Assembly (NCBI GenBank): GCA_041481445.1
Contig: JBGPBV010000013.1
Coordinates: 1-64,000, forward strand
Source: AA29 sp041481445
GTDB lineage: Bacteria > Acidobacteriota > Vicinamibacteria > Fen-336
Direction of reading: 5' to 3'
DNA length: 64,000 nt
Both the position numbers and the translations under genes were made by a program. The stretch's first letter is position 1, and every line of letters begins with the position of its first letter. The notes beneath the pieces are model-generated. The model made no database searches and was not told where the DNA came from. It saw nothing but the letters and a program-made list of their open reading frames with translations. Positions 8,555 to 16,829 of the stretch are shown in pieces.

Positions 8555-9982
8555 CTGAAGATCCTCTTCGTCACCGGCAAGCTCGCGGCGCCGCTGCTGC
8601 GCGACACCCTGCAGGGGATGCGGGCCGAGTTCGATCACGAGGTCGCCGTCCTCGGAATCAGCGTGGCCGCCCTCATGACCACGGATTGGGTGGCCCGGTT
8701 CCTGAAGGTGCCGCCCGGCGTCGACCTGATCCTCCTGCCCGGACACGCCCAGGGCGACCTCGACCTCCTCGAGAAGCGCTTCGGCGTGCGCGCGGAGAAG
8801 GGCCCCAAGGACCTGCGCCAGATCCCCGAGCATTTCGGCCTGGCCGCGGCCCGGGCCGACTACGGCGCCTACGACGTCCAGATCCTGGCCGAGATCAACA
8901 ACGCGCCGGGCCTCTCCCTTCCCGAGATCCTGCGGCGGGCGGGCGCATTCGCGGCCTCCGGCGCGGACATCATCGACGTGGGTTGCACGAAGGGGCGGCC
9001 CTTCGGGGGCCTGGCGGAGGCGGTCTCCGCGCTGCGCGCGGAAGGACACCGCGTCAGCATCGACAGCTTCGAGACGGGAGAGATCCGCACGGCGGTGGCG
9101 GCCGGGGCCGAGCTGGTGCTGAGCGTCAACGGCTCGAACCTCGAGCTGGCGCGAGAGCTCGAGGCCACCGTCGTCGTGATCCCCGACTTCGGCGCGGGCC
9201 TCGACACCCTGTATCGCAACGTCGACGCCCTGGCCGGATGGGGAGCGCGCTTCGTCATAGACCCCGTGCTCGAGCCCATCGGCTTCGGCTTCGCCCAGTC
9301 GCTCCACCGGTACCACGAGGTGCGTGCCCGCTACCCCGAGGCGGAGATCCTGATGGGGATCGCCAACCTGACGGAGCTGACGGAGGCCGATACCACCGGC
9401 ATGACCGCGGTGCTGCTGGGCTACTGTCAGGAGCTGGGGATCCGTTACGTGCTCACGACCGCGGAGATCCCCTGGGCCAGGGGCGCGGTGCGCGAGACGG
9501 ACATCGCCCGCCGGCTCATGCACTACGCCGTGGCGAAGAAGAGCCTGCCCAAGCACGTCGACAGCCGGCTCGTCACCACCCGGGATCCCTCCCCGGCCGC
9601 CTACACCGAGGCGGAGCTCCGGCAGATGCAGGCCCAGATCACCGACCTGGACTACCGCATCTTCACGGACGGCGAGCGGATCCACGTCTTCAACGCGGAG
9701 CGCTTCGTGAGCGGGACCGACGTCTCGGACATCTTTGCCCAGCTCGGCGTGGAGGAGGCGACGCACGCGTTCTACCTGGGCAAGGAGCTCGCCAAGGCGA
9801 GGCTGGCCGTGACCCTCGGCAAGACGTACCGGCAGGAAGGGGAGCTCTCCTGGGGATACCTGACGCCGCCGGAGCCCGAGGACGCGGCTTCCACCGCCCG
9901 GCGGGAGAGCCGCCAGCGTTCGGCCCGCGAGCGCGCCGACCGCCGGCGCGCCGCGAGCCGGCGCCCGGCTTCCCGCGGTTAG
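8555..9982 (+). CDS. dihydropteroate synthase-like protein (DUF6513), CTG start
   Basis: 475 residues. Residues 1-100 form an N-terminal domain starting LKILFVTGKLA. Residues about 105-340 form a TIM-barrel DHPS-like domain with EINNAP, GADIIDVGCTKGRPF, VSIDSFETGEI and FVIDPVLEPIGFG. This family joins the pterin and the p-aminobenzoate-derived moiety in H4MPT synthesis in archaea and methylotrophs. The conserved first beta strand begins at CTG 8555; the frame is closed by the TGA of the previous gene at 8546 and the first ATG (8618) would remove 21 conserved residues. GAGG lies 4 bases before the CTG. The C-terminal 35 residues are arginine-rich and disordered. Confidence 0.85.
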   Translation: MKILFVTGKLAAPLLRDTLQGMRAEFDHEVAVLGISVAALMTTDWVARFLKVPPGVDLILLPGHAQGDLDLLEKRFGVRAEKGPKDLRQIPEHFGLAAARADYGAYDVQILAEINNAPGLSLPEILRRAGAFAASGADIIDVGCTKGRPFGGLAEAVSALRAEGHRVSIDSFETGEIRTAVAAGAELVLSVNGSNLELARELEATVVVIPDFGAGLDTLYRNVDALAGWGARFVIDPVLEPIGFGFAQSLHRYHEVRARYPEAEILMGIANLTELTEADTTGMTAVLLGYCQELGIRYVLTTAEIPWARGAVRETDIARRLMHYAVAKKSLPKHVDSRLVTTRDPSPAAYTEAELRQMQAQITDLDYRIFTDGERIHVFNAERFVSGTDVSDIFAQLGVEEATHAFYLGKELAKARLAVTLGKTYRQEGELSWGYLTPPEPEDAASTARRESRQRSARERADRRRAASRRPASRG

Positions 9983-9993
9983 GCTAGACCCGC

Positions 9994-11427
9994 ATGGCCG
10001 AGGTCCTGGTCCAGGAGCTCGAGGATGCACCGGATCCCGCCGAGGCCGGCGCGAGATTCCTGGACCTGCCGTTTCCGCTGCTCCTCGAGAGCGTGCTCCG
10101 ATCGGAGGGACTCGGGAGGTTCTCGTACCTGACGGCCGATCCCTGGCTCGTCCTGCGGAGCAAGGGGGCGGCGATCGAGTGGCAGACGCGGGAGGGCGTC
10201 CAGCGCTCGGCCGGAGACCCTTTCGCGGCGCTCCAGGCGGCTCTGGCCCAGAACGCAATCGACGTTGTTCCCGGCCTCCCCGCCTTCCAGGGGGGCGCCG
10301 CCGGCTACCTGGCCTACGACCTCTGCCACCACCTCGAGCGCCTGCCGTCCCCGGCCTTCGACGACCTGGATCTGCCCGATCTGTGCCTCGGTCTCTACGA
10401 CTGGACCATCGCGTGGGACCACGAGGAGGGGCGAACGTGGCTCTTCTCGACCGGGCTTCCCCTCGAGGGAGGGCGGCGGTCGGAGCGAGCGGCGGCGCGG
10501 GCCCGCATGGTTCGGGAGAGACTCGCGGGGGCGCCCACGCCGCCGGAGGCGCCCCGACGGAGCGCCGCCTCCCTCGTGGGCAGCGGCCCCCCGACCCACG
10601 CGCTCGGCGAGATGCCTGGCGTCTCCTCCACGTTCTCGCGAGCCGGGTACCTGCGGGCGGTGGCGCGCACGAGGGAGTACATCTGGGCGGGGGACATCTT
10701 CCAGGCCAACCTCTCGCAGCGCCTCGAGGCCGCCGTCGCCGATCACCCCTTCACGCTCTACAACCGCCTCCGCCTCCGCAACCCGGCCCCCTTCGCGGCC
10801 TACTTCGACTTCGGACCGGCGGCGGTCGTGAGCGCCTCGCCCGAGCGTTTCCTGCGCCTTTCCGGCGACGGCGTGGAGACGAGGCCGATCAAGGGCACCT
10901 CTCCCCGTGGCTGGACGCCGCGGCATGACTCGGCGCTGGGAGAGGCCCTGTTCGAGAGCGAGAAGGACCGGGCCGAGAACGTCATGATCGTGGACCTCCT
11001 CCGCAACGACCTCTCGAAGGTTTGCCGGGACCAGACGGTCGAGGTCCCCGAGCTGTGCCGGATCGAGCGCTACGCCACGGTGCACCACCTGGTCTCCACG
11101 GTGGTGGGCCGCCTGCGGCCGGGCCTGGGAGCGGTCGACCTGCTGCGGGCGGCGTGGCCCGGCGGCTCCATCACCGGGGCGCCGAAGGTGAGGGCCATGG
11201 AGATCATCGCGGAGCTGGAGCCCACCCGGCGCAGCGTCTACACTGGCTCCGTCGGCTACTTCTCGTTCGGGGGCGCCCTGGACACGAGCATCGCCATCCG
11301 CACTTTCATCGTCAAGGAAGGCCGGGGCTACTTCCAGGTGGGCGGAGGCATCGTGGCCGACTCGGATCCGGAGCGGGAATACGACGAGACGCTCGACAAG
11401 GCGCGGGGTATGGTGGCGGCGCTCTGA
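9994..11427 (+). CDS. pabB: aminodeoxychorismate synthase component I
   Basis: 477 residues of the anthranilate/para-aminobenzoate synthase component I family. The chorismate-binding half (about residues 215-477) shows IFQANLSQR, ASPERFL, RPIKGTSPRG, ENVMIVDLLRNDL, GSITGAPK and YTGSVGYF. The lysine in the PIKGT motif favours PabB over TrpE. With pabA next door it makes 4-amino-4-deoxychorismate from chorismate and glutamine. In this cluster the pABA is presumably used by MptG for methanopterin as well as, or instead of, folate. The start is 12 bases after the previous stop. Confidence 0.93.
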   Translation: MAEVLVQELEDAPDPAEAGARFLDLPFPLLLESVLRSEGLGRFSYLTADPWLVLRSKGAAIEWQTREGVQRSAGDPFAALQAALAQNAIDVVPGLPAFQGGAAGYLAYDLCHHLERLPSPAFDDLDLPDLCLGLYDWTIAWDHEEGRTWLFSTGLPLEGGRRSERAAARARMVRERLAGAPTPPEAPRRSAASLVGSGPPTHALGEMPGVSSTFSRAGYLRAVARTREYIWAGDIFQANLSQRLEAAVADHPFTLYNRLRLRNPAPFAAYFDFGPAAVVSASPERFLRLSGDGVETRPIKGTSPRGWTPRHDSALGEALFESEKDRAENVMIVDLLRNDLSKVCRDQTVEVPELCRIERYATVHHLVSTVVGRLRPGLGAVDLLRAAWPGGSITGAPKVRAMEIIAELEPTRRSVYTGSVGYFSFGGALDTSIAIRTFIVKEGRGYFQVGGGIVADSDPEREYDETLDKARGMVAAL

Positions 11428-11435
11428 GAACGCCG

Positions 11436-12014
11436 ATGGTCCTGCTGATCGACAACTACGACTCCTTCGTCCACAACCTGGCGCGCTACGTGCGCGAGCT
11501 GGGCGAAACGACCGCCGTCTACCGCAACGACGCGATCACGCTCGCCGAGATCACCGCCCTGGCCCCGAGTCACATCATCGTCTCCCCCGGACCCTGCACG
11601 CCGCGCGAGGCCGGGATCTCCAACGACGTGATCGTGAGCCTGGGGCCCCGGGTACCGATCCTCGGCGTCTGCCTGGGCCACCAGTGCCTGGGCGCGGCCA
11701 TGGGCGGCCGGGTCGTGCGCGCCGGCCGTCCCCGGCACGGGAAGACGTCGCCCATCCACCATGGCGGCGAGGGGATCTTCGCCGGCCTGCCGAGCCCGTT
11801 CCAGGCCACGCGCTACCATTCGCTGCTCGTGGCCCGGGAAGGCCTGCCCGCGTGCCTCGAGGTCGTGGCCACGACGCTGGAGGGCGAGATCATGGCCATG
11901 AGGCACCGGGACCTGCCCCTCTGGGGCGTGCAGTTCCATCCGGAGTCGGTGCTCACCGAGCACGGCTACGCGCTGCTCGGCAACTTCCTGAGGTTGGAGG
12001 CGAGGGCGGCGTGA
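11436..12014 (+). CDS. pabA: aminodeoxychorismate synthase glutamine amidotransferase
   Basis: 192 residues of a class I glutamine amidotransferase. LIDNYDSFVHNLARY opens the domain, GVCLGHQCLGA holds the catalytic cysteine near residue 77, and VQFHPESVLTEHG holds the His and Glu. It supplies ammonia to PabB; the gene begins 9 bases after pabB ends. TrpG and PabA cannot be separated by sequence alone, but no trp genes are near and the context is pterin synthesis. Confidence 0.93.
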   Translation: MVLLIDNYDSFVHNLARYVRELGETTAVYRNDAITLAEITALAPSHIIVSPGPCTPREAGISNDVIVSLGPRVPILGVCLGHQCLGAAMGGRVVRAGRPRHGKTSPIHHGGEGIFAGLPSPFQATRYHSLLVAREGLPACLEVVATTLEGEIMAMRHRDLPLWGVQFHPESVLTEHGYALLGNFLRLEARAA

Positions 12015-12027
12015 GAGGCGGCGATCG

Positions 12028-12600
12028 ATGATCATCGAGACCATGATCACGACGCTGGACGGTGAGGGAAGAGCCAACTTCGCTCCGATGGGAGTCGTCT
12101 GGGGCGAGGACGAGATCGTGGTCAAGCCGTACCGCGAGACGACGACCCATCGCAACCTGCTCGAGACGGGGGAGGCGGTCGTCAACCTCGTGGACGACGT
12201 CCTCTACTTCGTGAGGGGTGCGCTCAGCTCTCCGACCTTCCCCTCGGTGCCGGCGGTGGTGGTCCGCGGCGTCGTGCTGGAGGCCGCGTGCTCCTGGCGA
12301 GAGCTCCGGGTGCGGGAGGCGGACACCACGGAGCCGCGCGCGCGGTTTGCCTGCGACGTGGTGCACCGAGGGGTCAAGCGCGAGTTCCTGGGCTACAACC
12401 GCGCGCGCGGCGCGGTGCTGGAGGCGACCATACTCGCCACGCGCACGCGCTTCCTCCCCATCGACGAGATCCTGGCCGAGTATCGGCGGCTCCAGGTGGT
12501 CGTGGACAAGACGGCGGGACCTTCCGAGCTGGAAGCGATGACGATGCTGACCGACTTCGTGCGAAAGGAGGCGGCGGCCCTCAAGGACGGGGCCCGGTGA
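12028..12600 (+). CDS. DUF447 family flavoprotein-like protein
   Basis: 190 residues matching the DUF447 family: MIIETMITTLDGEGRANFAP at the start, then VKPYRETTTHRNL, VVNLVDDVLYFVRGAL and FLGYNRARGAVLEATI. The fold is the flavin-reductase-like split barrel. Members occur almost only in genomes with the H4MPT pathway (methanogens and methylotrophs), where a role in methanopterin biosynthesis is suspected. It overlaps mptG by GTGA, which supports a shared pathway. The exact reaction is not established. Confidence 0.85.
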   Translation: MIIETMITTLDGEGRANFAPMGVVWGEDEIVVKPYRETTTHRNLLETGEAVVNLVDDVLYFVRGALSSPTFPSVPAVVVRGVVLEAACSWRELRVREADTTEPRARFACDVVHRGVKREFLGYNRARGAVLEATILATRTRFLPIDEILAEYRRLQVVVDKTAGPSELEAMTMLTDFVRKEAAALKDGAR

Positions 12601-13589
12601 GCGATTCGCGGGCCGTCTTCGTGGAGGCCCCGTCGCGGCTGCACATGGGGCTGATCGACGTGGGGGGGGAGTTCGGGCGCCGGTTCGGCGGGATCGGCGC
12701 CGCCCTCGAAGCGCCCTCCCTGCTCGTCGAGGCTCGACCCGCGGAAAGACTGTCCGCGGAGGGGGAGGAGGCTCAGCGCCTTCTCGTCTACGGCCGGCGC
12801 TTCCTGGACCGTCACCGGATCGAAGGGGGGGCATGGCTCCGGGTGCGTCGTGCGATCCCCGCGCACTCGGGGCTGGGATCAGGGACGCAACTCGCCCTGG
12901 CCACCGCCCGCGCGCTGGCCGCGCTCTTCGATCGGCCCTTCGACGCGCCGGGCCTGGCGCAGGCCACGGGCCGTGCCCAGCGCTCCGCCATCGGGACCTG
13001 GGCCTTCGCGCATGGCGGCTTCCTCCTCGAAGGGGGGCGTCGCGGCCCGGGCGATGGGCCGGCGCCGCTGCTACTCCGTCGCGCCATGCCGGCCGACTGG
13101 CGTTGCGTCCTGGTGATTCCCGATGTCCCCTCCGGGCTGAGCGGCCTCGCCGAGGACGACGCCTTCCGCAACCTCCCGCCGCCCCCCGCCGAGCTGGTGG
13201 GACGTGTGGCGCAGTTGATCCTCATGGTCGTCCTTCCCGCGCTGGTCGAAGAGGACCTGACGACGTTCGGCTCGGGGCTCACCGAAGTCCAGCGTCTGGT
13301 CGGAGAGATGTTCCGGCCGGTGCAGGGCGAGCGCTTCGCCCACCCCCTCGTGGCCGAGGTCGTCGACGAGCTCCTGGCCGGGGGCGCCGCGGGGGCCGGC
13401 CAGTCTTCCTGGGGCCCGGCCGTGTACGGCATCGTGGGGGGAGAGGACGCCGCGCTCCGCCTGGCCCGCCGTGTCGAGGATCGCCTGGAAGGGCGCGGGG
13501 TCGTCCTCGCCACCTCCTTCGACAACCGCGGCGCCCGCTGCTGGACCGTCACCGCTCCCGTGGCGGCGCTCGGAAAGGTCGAGAGGTGA
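12597..13589 (+). CDS. mptG: beta-ribofuranosylaminobenzene 5'-phosphate synthase
   Basis: 330 residues of the RFAP synthase (MptG) family, a GHMP-kinase-fold enzyme that condenses p-aminobenzoate (or 4-hydroxybenzoate) with PRPP. This is the committed step of methanopterin synthesis. EAPSRLHMGLIDVGG opens the protein; IPAHSGLGSGTQLALA is the GHMP phosphate loop near residue 90; FAHGGFLLEGGR and QSSWGPAVYGIV are family blocks. The GTG start overlaps the stop of the DUF447 gene, and the stop overlaps the GTG of the kinase gene that follows. With pabA and pabB just upstream, substrate and enzyme are encoded together. Confidence 0.94.
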   Translation: MSDSRAVFVEAPSRLHMGLIDVGGEFGRRFGGIGAALEAPSLLVEARPAERLSAEGEEAQRLLVYGRRFLDRHRIEGGAWLRVRRAIPAHSGLGSGTQLALATARALAALFDRPFDAPGLAQATGRAQRSAIGTWAFAHGGFLLEGGRRGPGDGPAPLLLRRAMPADWRCVLVIPDVPSGLSGLAEDDAFRNLPPPPAELVGRVAQLILMVVLPALVEEDLTTFGSGLTEVQRLVGEMFRPVQGERFAHPLVAEVVDELLAGGAAGAGQSSWGPAVYGIVGGEDAALRLARRVEDRLEGRGVVLATSFDNRGARCWTVTAPVAALGKVER

Positions 13590-15112
13590 CCTACAAGAAG
13601 AAGCTCCTCACCGTCTTCTGCATCATGACCGCCCCCCTGCCCGTCATCGGCGCGCAGGCCCTCTGGAGCGTTCACGAGCAGGCGGCGGCCCTGCGCGGCC
13701 TGCAGTTGAGCCTCGCGCGGGCTCGGATCTTCGCCGAGGTCGAGTCCTCGACGTACCGGAAGATCCGCAAGATCCGTGACTACGTCGGCGGCCAGGACCC
13801 GACGGCCCGGGCGCAATTCGAGAGTCTCGACGCGCTGTCCCAGGCGAAGCTCGCGGGGTGGAAGGCGGCCACCGAGGATGCGGGCTCTCTCCGCCTGGTG
13901 GGCGACTTCGAGCGGCTGGACACCCAGCTCGTCCTCCTGGCCCACCACCTCTTCGAGCTCTCCGACGAGGGCGAGAAGGAGCAGGCGCGGAGACTCCTCC
14001 AGGTGGACCTCAACGACCGCCTGCTGCCCGCCCTCGACGCCACCATCACCGCGATCTACACGAGCTCGCGGACGCGGAACGTCCAGCACGCCTTCGACCA
14101 ACTGGACGCCAGCGCGCGCTCGACCAGCCTCCTCCTCGGGATTCTCCTCGCCGCCGCCGCCGTCTCGATCGGGGCCTTTTCCATCGTGATCGCGCGGAAC
14201 CTGGCCCGGCCGGTGGAGCAGCTCAAGACGATCATGGACCGGGTCGGAGAGGGCGAGTTCGATCGCGCGCAGGCCCTCGACGTCAGGGGGAACGACGAGC
14301 TCGCGGAGCTGGCGCGGGCCTTCGTGCGGATGGCGGAGCGTCTCCAGGGCGCGCAGGAGGACCTCCGGCAGAAGATCGACACCTTGAGGGAGACCCAGTC
14401 CCAGCTCGTCCAGTCCGAGAAGCTCGCCTCCCTCGGCCAGATGGCGGCGGCGGTGGCCCATGGCCTTCGGAATCCGCTGGCCAGCATCCGGGCGGCGACG
14501 CAGCTCACCCTGCGTCGACTCCCACCCGGGAGCCCGCTGCGGGAGCAACCCGCGGCCGTGATCGACGAGGTCGATCGCCTGGAGAAGCGCATCGTCCACC
14601 TGCTCGACTTCACCAAGCCGGTGGCCTTCTCGCCCTCCCCCACGTCGGTGCGAGACCTCGTGGAGGGGGTGGTCCGGCTCTTCGACGAGAAGATCTCGAC
14701 CCAGGGCGTGCAGCTCCGCGTCGATCTCGAAACGCGTCTTCCGGAGGGATGGGTCGACGCCTCCCAGGTGGAGCAGGCCGTCATCGAGATCATGGCCAAC
14801 GCAATGGATGCGATGCCCGGCGGCGGCTCCCTCGCCGTGAGGGCGCGCTCGCGGGCCGAGGACGGCGACGGGAGCGCCATCGACGTCACCATCGAGGACA
14901 GCGGCGAAGGCATCGCCGCCTCCGCCCTGCCCCGGGTCGGGGAGCCGTTCTTCACGACCAAGGCGGACGGGACCGGCCTCGGTCTTGCCATCGCGAAGCG
15001 GTTCGTCGAGCAGAACAAGGGGAAGTTCGTCATCTCCAGCGTGGCGGAGAAGGGAACGGTGGTGACCATCAGCCTGCCCGCCGTCCGCCCGGCCGGCGAG
15101 CCGGCCCGCTGA
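13586..15112 (+). CDS. sensor histidine kinase (membrane, HAMP)
   Basis: 508 residues. A first membrane segment (about residues 7-25), an extracytoplasmic helical region of about 160 residues, a second membrane segment (about 184-207) and a HAMP linker lead to a HisKA domain with AHGLRNPLASI (phosphorylated His). The HATPase domain shows EIMANAMDAMPGGG (N box), EDSGEGI and GTGLGLAIAKRF. The GTG start overlaps the mptG stop and the end overlaps the regulator's ATG, so cofactor gene, kinase and activator are translated in series. It is the probable sensor for PQQ control; the signal is unknown. Confidence 0.92.
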   Translation: MTYKKKLLTVFCIMTAPLPVIGAQALWSVHEQAAALRGLQLSLARARIFAEVESSTYRKIRKIRDYVGGQDPTARAQFESLDALSQAKLAGWKAATEDAGSLRLVGDFERLDTQLVLLAHHLFELSDEGEKEQARRLLQVDLNDRLLPALDATITAIYTSSRTRNVQHAFDQLDASARSTSLLLGILLAAAAVSIGAFSIVIARNLARPVEQLKTIMDRVGEGEFDRAQALDVRGNDELAELARAFVRMAERLQGAQEDLRQKIDTLRETQSQLVQSEKLASLGQMAAAVAHGLRNPLASIRAATQLTLRRLPPGSPLREQPAAVIDEVDRLEKRIVHLLDFTKPVAFSPSPTSVRDLVEGVVRLFDEKISTQGVQLRVDLETRLPEGWVDASQVEQAVIEIMANAMDAMPGGGSLAVRARSRAEDGDGSAIDVTIEDSGEGIAASALPRVGEPFFTTKADGTGLGLAIAKRFVEQNKGKFVISSVAEKGTVVTISLPAVRPAGEPAR

Positions 15113-16494
15113 TGGCGCGCTTCACCGTCCTGATCGTCGACGACGAGAGGACGCTCGCGCGGTCCATGGAGCTCTTCCTCGAGGAGCAGGGCTACGAAGT
15201 CGAGGTCGCAAGCGACGGCCACCGCGCGCTCGAGCTCCTGGAAAAGATGCACCCGGATGCCGTCTTCCTCGATCTCCGGCTCCCCAAGGCGAACGGCCTC
15301 GACCTGCTGAAGAAGATCCGCGCCTACGACCCCGCGGTGGCCGTGATCATGATGACGGCCCACGGGACCATCGAGAACGCGGTGGAGGCGATGAAGCTGG
15401 GCGCCTTCGACTACGTCACGAAGCCGGTCGACCTCGATGAGGTCAAGATCATCGTCGAGCGGGCCCAGGAGGACCGCCGCCTGCGCCAGGAGGTGCGCTA
15501 CTACCGGGAGAAGGAGGCGCGGGGCCACGAGCTCGCCCTCGTGGGCGGCAGCGAGGCGATGCAGCGGACCCTCCGGGAGATCGAGCGCCTGGCCTCCCTC
15601 GCGGAAGCGCCGGCGGTGCTGCTCACCGGAGAGACGGGAACCGGGAAGAGCCTGGTCGCGCGCGCGCTCCACGCGCGGAGCCGCCGAGGGCGTGGCCCGT
15701 TCATCGAGATCGACTGCACGTCCCTGCCGCCGAGCCTGGTCGAGACCGAGCTCTTCGGCTACGAGAAAGGCTCGTTCACCGACGCCAAGGAGTCCAGGAT
15801 CGGGCTGATCGAGGCGGCGGAGGGAGGAACGGCGTTCCTCGACGAGATCGGCGATCTGGCGCTTCCGCTCCAGGGGAAGCTGCTCCGCGCCATCGAGGAG
15901 CGCACGGTGCGACGCGTGGGGAGCGTCCGGGACCTCCAGGTCGACGCGTGGATCGTCGGAGCGACGAACAAGGACCTGGAGACGATGCTGGCCGCGGGGT
16001 CATTCCGGAAGGACCTGTACTACCGTCTCGCCGTCGTCACCATCCACCTTCCGCCGCTGCGCGAGCGGGTGGAGGACATCGGGCCCCTCGCCGAGTGCTT
16101 TGCCGAGCGCTTCGGCGCCAAGTACGGCAAGCGAGTCTCGCGGCTGAGCGCGGACGCGCTGGCCAGCCTTTCGGGGTGTGACTGGCCCGGGAACGCTCGC
16201 GAGCTGAGGCACGTGATCGAGCGCGCCGTGCTCGGCTCCCCGGCGGCCGCGACCGAGCTCGATCGCGCCTCCCTGGGGCCACTGCCGCAGGGCCAGGACG
16301 CCCGTCCGGGCGCGACGCGGGCTGACCCCGGCCGCTTTCCCAGCGAGGGGATCCGCCTCGCGGAGTGGGAGCGGGGGATGATCGAGCAGGCCCTCTTGGA
16401 AGCGAAGGGGAACCAGACCAGTGCCGCGCGGCTCCTGGGCATCAGCCGAGACACCCTCCGCTACCGGATGGCGAAGTTCAGGGTCGTGAGATAG
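15112..16494 (+). CDS. NtrC-family sigma-54-type response regulator
   Basis: 460 residues: a receiver domain (1-120; phospho-Asp in VFLDLRLP, Lys in YVTKPVD), an AAA+ domain (about 140-370) with Walker A GETGTGKS, GGTAFLDEIGDL and arginine-finger region FRKDLYYRL, and a C-terminal Fis-type helix-turn-helix (NQTSAARLLGISRDTLRYRM). The loop that contacts sigma-54, normally GAFTGA, reads GSFTDA here. The gene directly follows its kinase, and a GG-N10-GC promoter lies 93 bases after its stop, in front of pqqA. It is the likely activator of pqqABCDE. Confidence 0.93.
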   Translation: MARFTVLIVDDERTLARSMELFLEEQGYEVEVASDGHRALELLEKMHPDAVFLDLRLPKANGLDLLKKIRAYDPAVAVIMMTAHGTIENAVEAMKLGAFDYVTKPVDLDEVKIIVERAQEDRRLRQEVRYYREKEARGHELALVGGSEAMQRTLREIERLASLAEAPAVLLTGETGTGKSLVARALHARSRRGRGPFIEIDCTSLPPSLVETELFGYEKGSFTDAKESRIGLIEAAEGGTAFLDEIGDLALPLQGKLLRAIEERTVRRVGSVRDLQVDAWIVGATNKDLETMLAAGSFRKDLYYRLAVVTIHLPPLRERVEDIGPLAECFAERFGAKYGKRVSRLSADALASLSGCDWPGNARELRHVIERAVLGSPAAATELDRASLGPLPQGQDARPGATRADPGRFPSEGIRLAEWERGMIEQALLEAKGNQTSAARLLGISRDTLRYRMAKFRVVR

Positions 16495-16498
16495 GCGG

Positions 16499-16532
16499 GT
16501 GGGGCAAATCCCCCAAGTGGGTGGAATCCCCC
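16499..16532. repeat. tandem 16-bp sites, candidate activator-binding (enhancer) pair
   Basis: GTGGGGCAAATCCCCC (16499-16514) and GTGGGTGGAATCCCCC (16517-16532) match at 13 of 16 positions with a period of 18 bases. The first, with flanking A, is a near-palindrome TGGGG-N6-CCCCA. They start just after the stop of the NtrC-type gene and end 54 bases before the -24 element of the pqqA promoter, a usual place for upstream activator sites. Confidence 0.5.
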
Positions 16533-16586
16533 GGCCGGTGGTCGTGGCACTGCTTGTCCCATCAACGAGTTAACGGACGGCGGCCG

Positions 16587-16601
16587 TGGCACGCGACGTG
16601 C
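16587..16601 (+). promoter_or_regulatory. sigma-54 (-24/-12) type promoter of pqqABCDE
   Basis: TGGCACG at 16587-16593, four bases, then GTGC at 16598-16601. This matches the sigma-54 consensus TGGCACG-N4-TTGC with one mismatch and has the exact GG-N10-GC spacing. The pqqA ATG is 43 bases downstream, leaving room for a leader with the AGGAGG site. The gene just upstream encodes an NtrC-type activator. Confidence 0.65.
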
Positions 16602-16644
16602 GAATGAGGACATCGTCGTTCCATCGCCAGGAGGTTCGAGAGCC

Positions 16645-16743
16645 ATGGAGTGGACGAAGCCCGAGTTCGTCGAAGTCAGCATGGACACCGAGATCGGCCG
16701 GTATCAGGAAGACGACAGCGACCGCGACGGCGACCGCCCGTAG
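16645..16743 (+). CDS. pqqA: PQQ precursor peptide PqqA
   Basis: A 32-residue peptide beginning MEWTKPEFVEVSMDTE. The two residues that are cross-linked and become PQQ are Glu16 and Tyr20 in EIGRY, with the required E-x3-Y spacing. The N-terminal W-x-K-P motif is typical. The tail after Tyr20 (QEDDSDRDGDRP) is unusually acidic and longer than usual. AGGAGG lies 10 bases before the ATG, a strong site as expected for a precursor needed in excess. It heads pqqABCDE. It is easily missed because of its size. Confidence 0.93.
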   Translation: MEWTKPEFVEVSMDTEIGRYQEDDSDRDGDRP

Positions 16744-16774
16744 TCTCCGCTGAACACGAGAGTCTGACCGCGGT

Positions 16775-16804
16775 CTTGCTTCGGCCCGGAGAGGCCGAAG
16801 CAAG
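16775..16804 (+). terminator. 12-bp perfect hairpin between pqqA and pqqB (attenuator or processing stem)
   Basis: CTTGCTTCGGCC (16775-16786) and GGCCGAAGCAAG (16793-16804) are perfect reverse complements around a 6-base loop. No U run follows, so this is more likely a partial terminator or an RNA-stabilising stem than a full stop. Such a stem would make pqqA message more abundant than the downstream enzyme message. Confidence 0.65.
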
Positions 16805-16829
16805 GTCGTGTCGTCCCTGGAGCCTGGAT

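Noticed and set aside
16546..16560. A second sigma-54-like sequence (TGGCACTGCTTGTCC) upstream of pqqA
   Set aside because: It has the TGGCAC half but CC instead of GC at the -12 position. The site at 16587 is clearly better and better placed.
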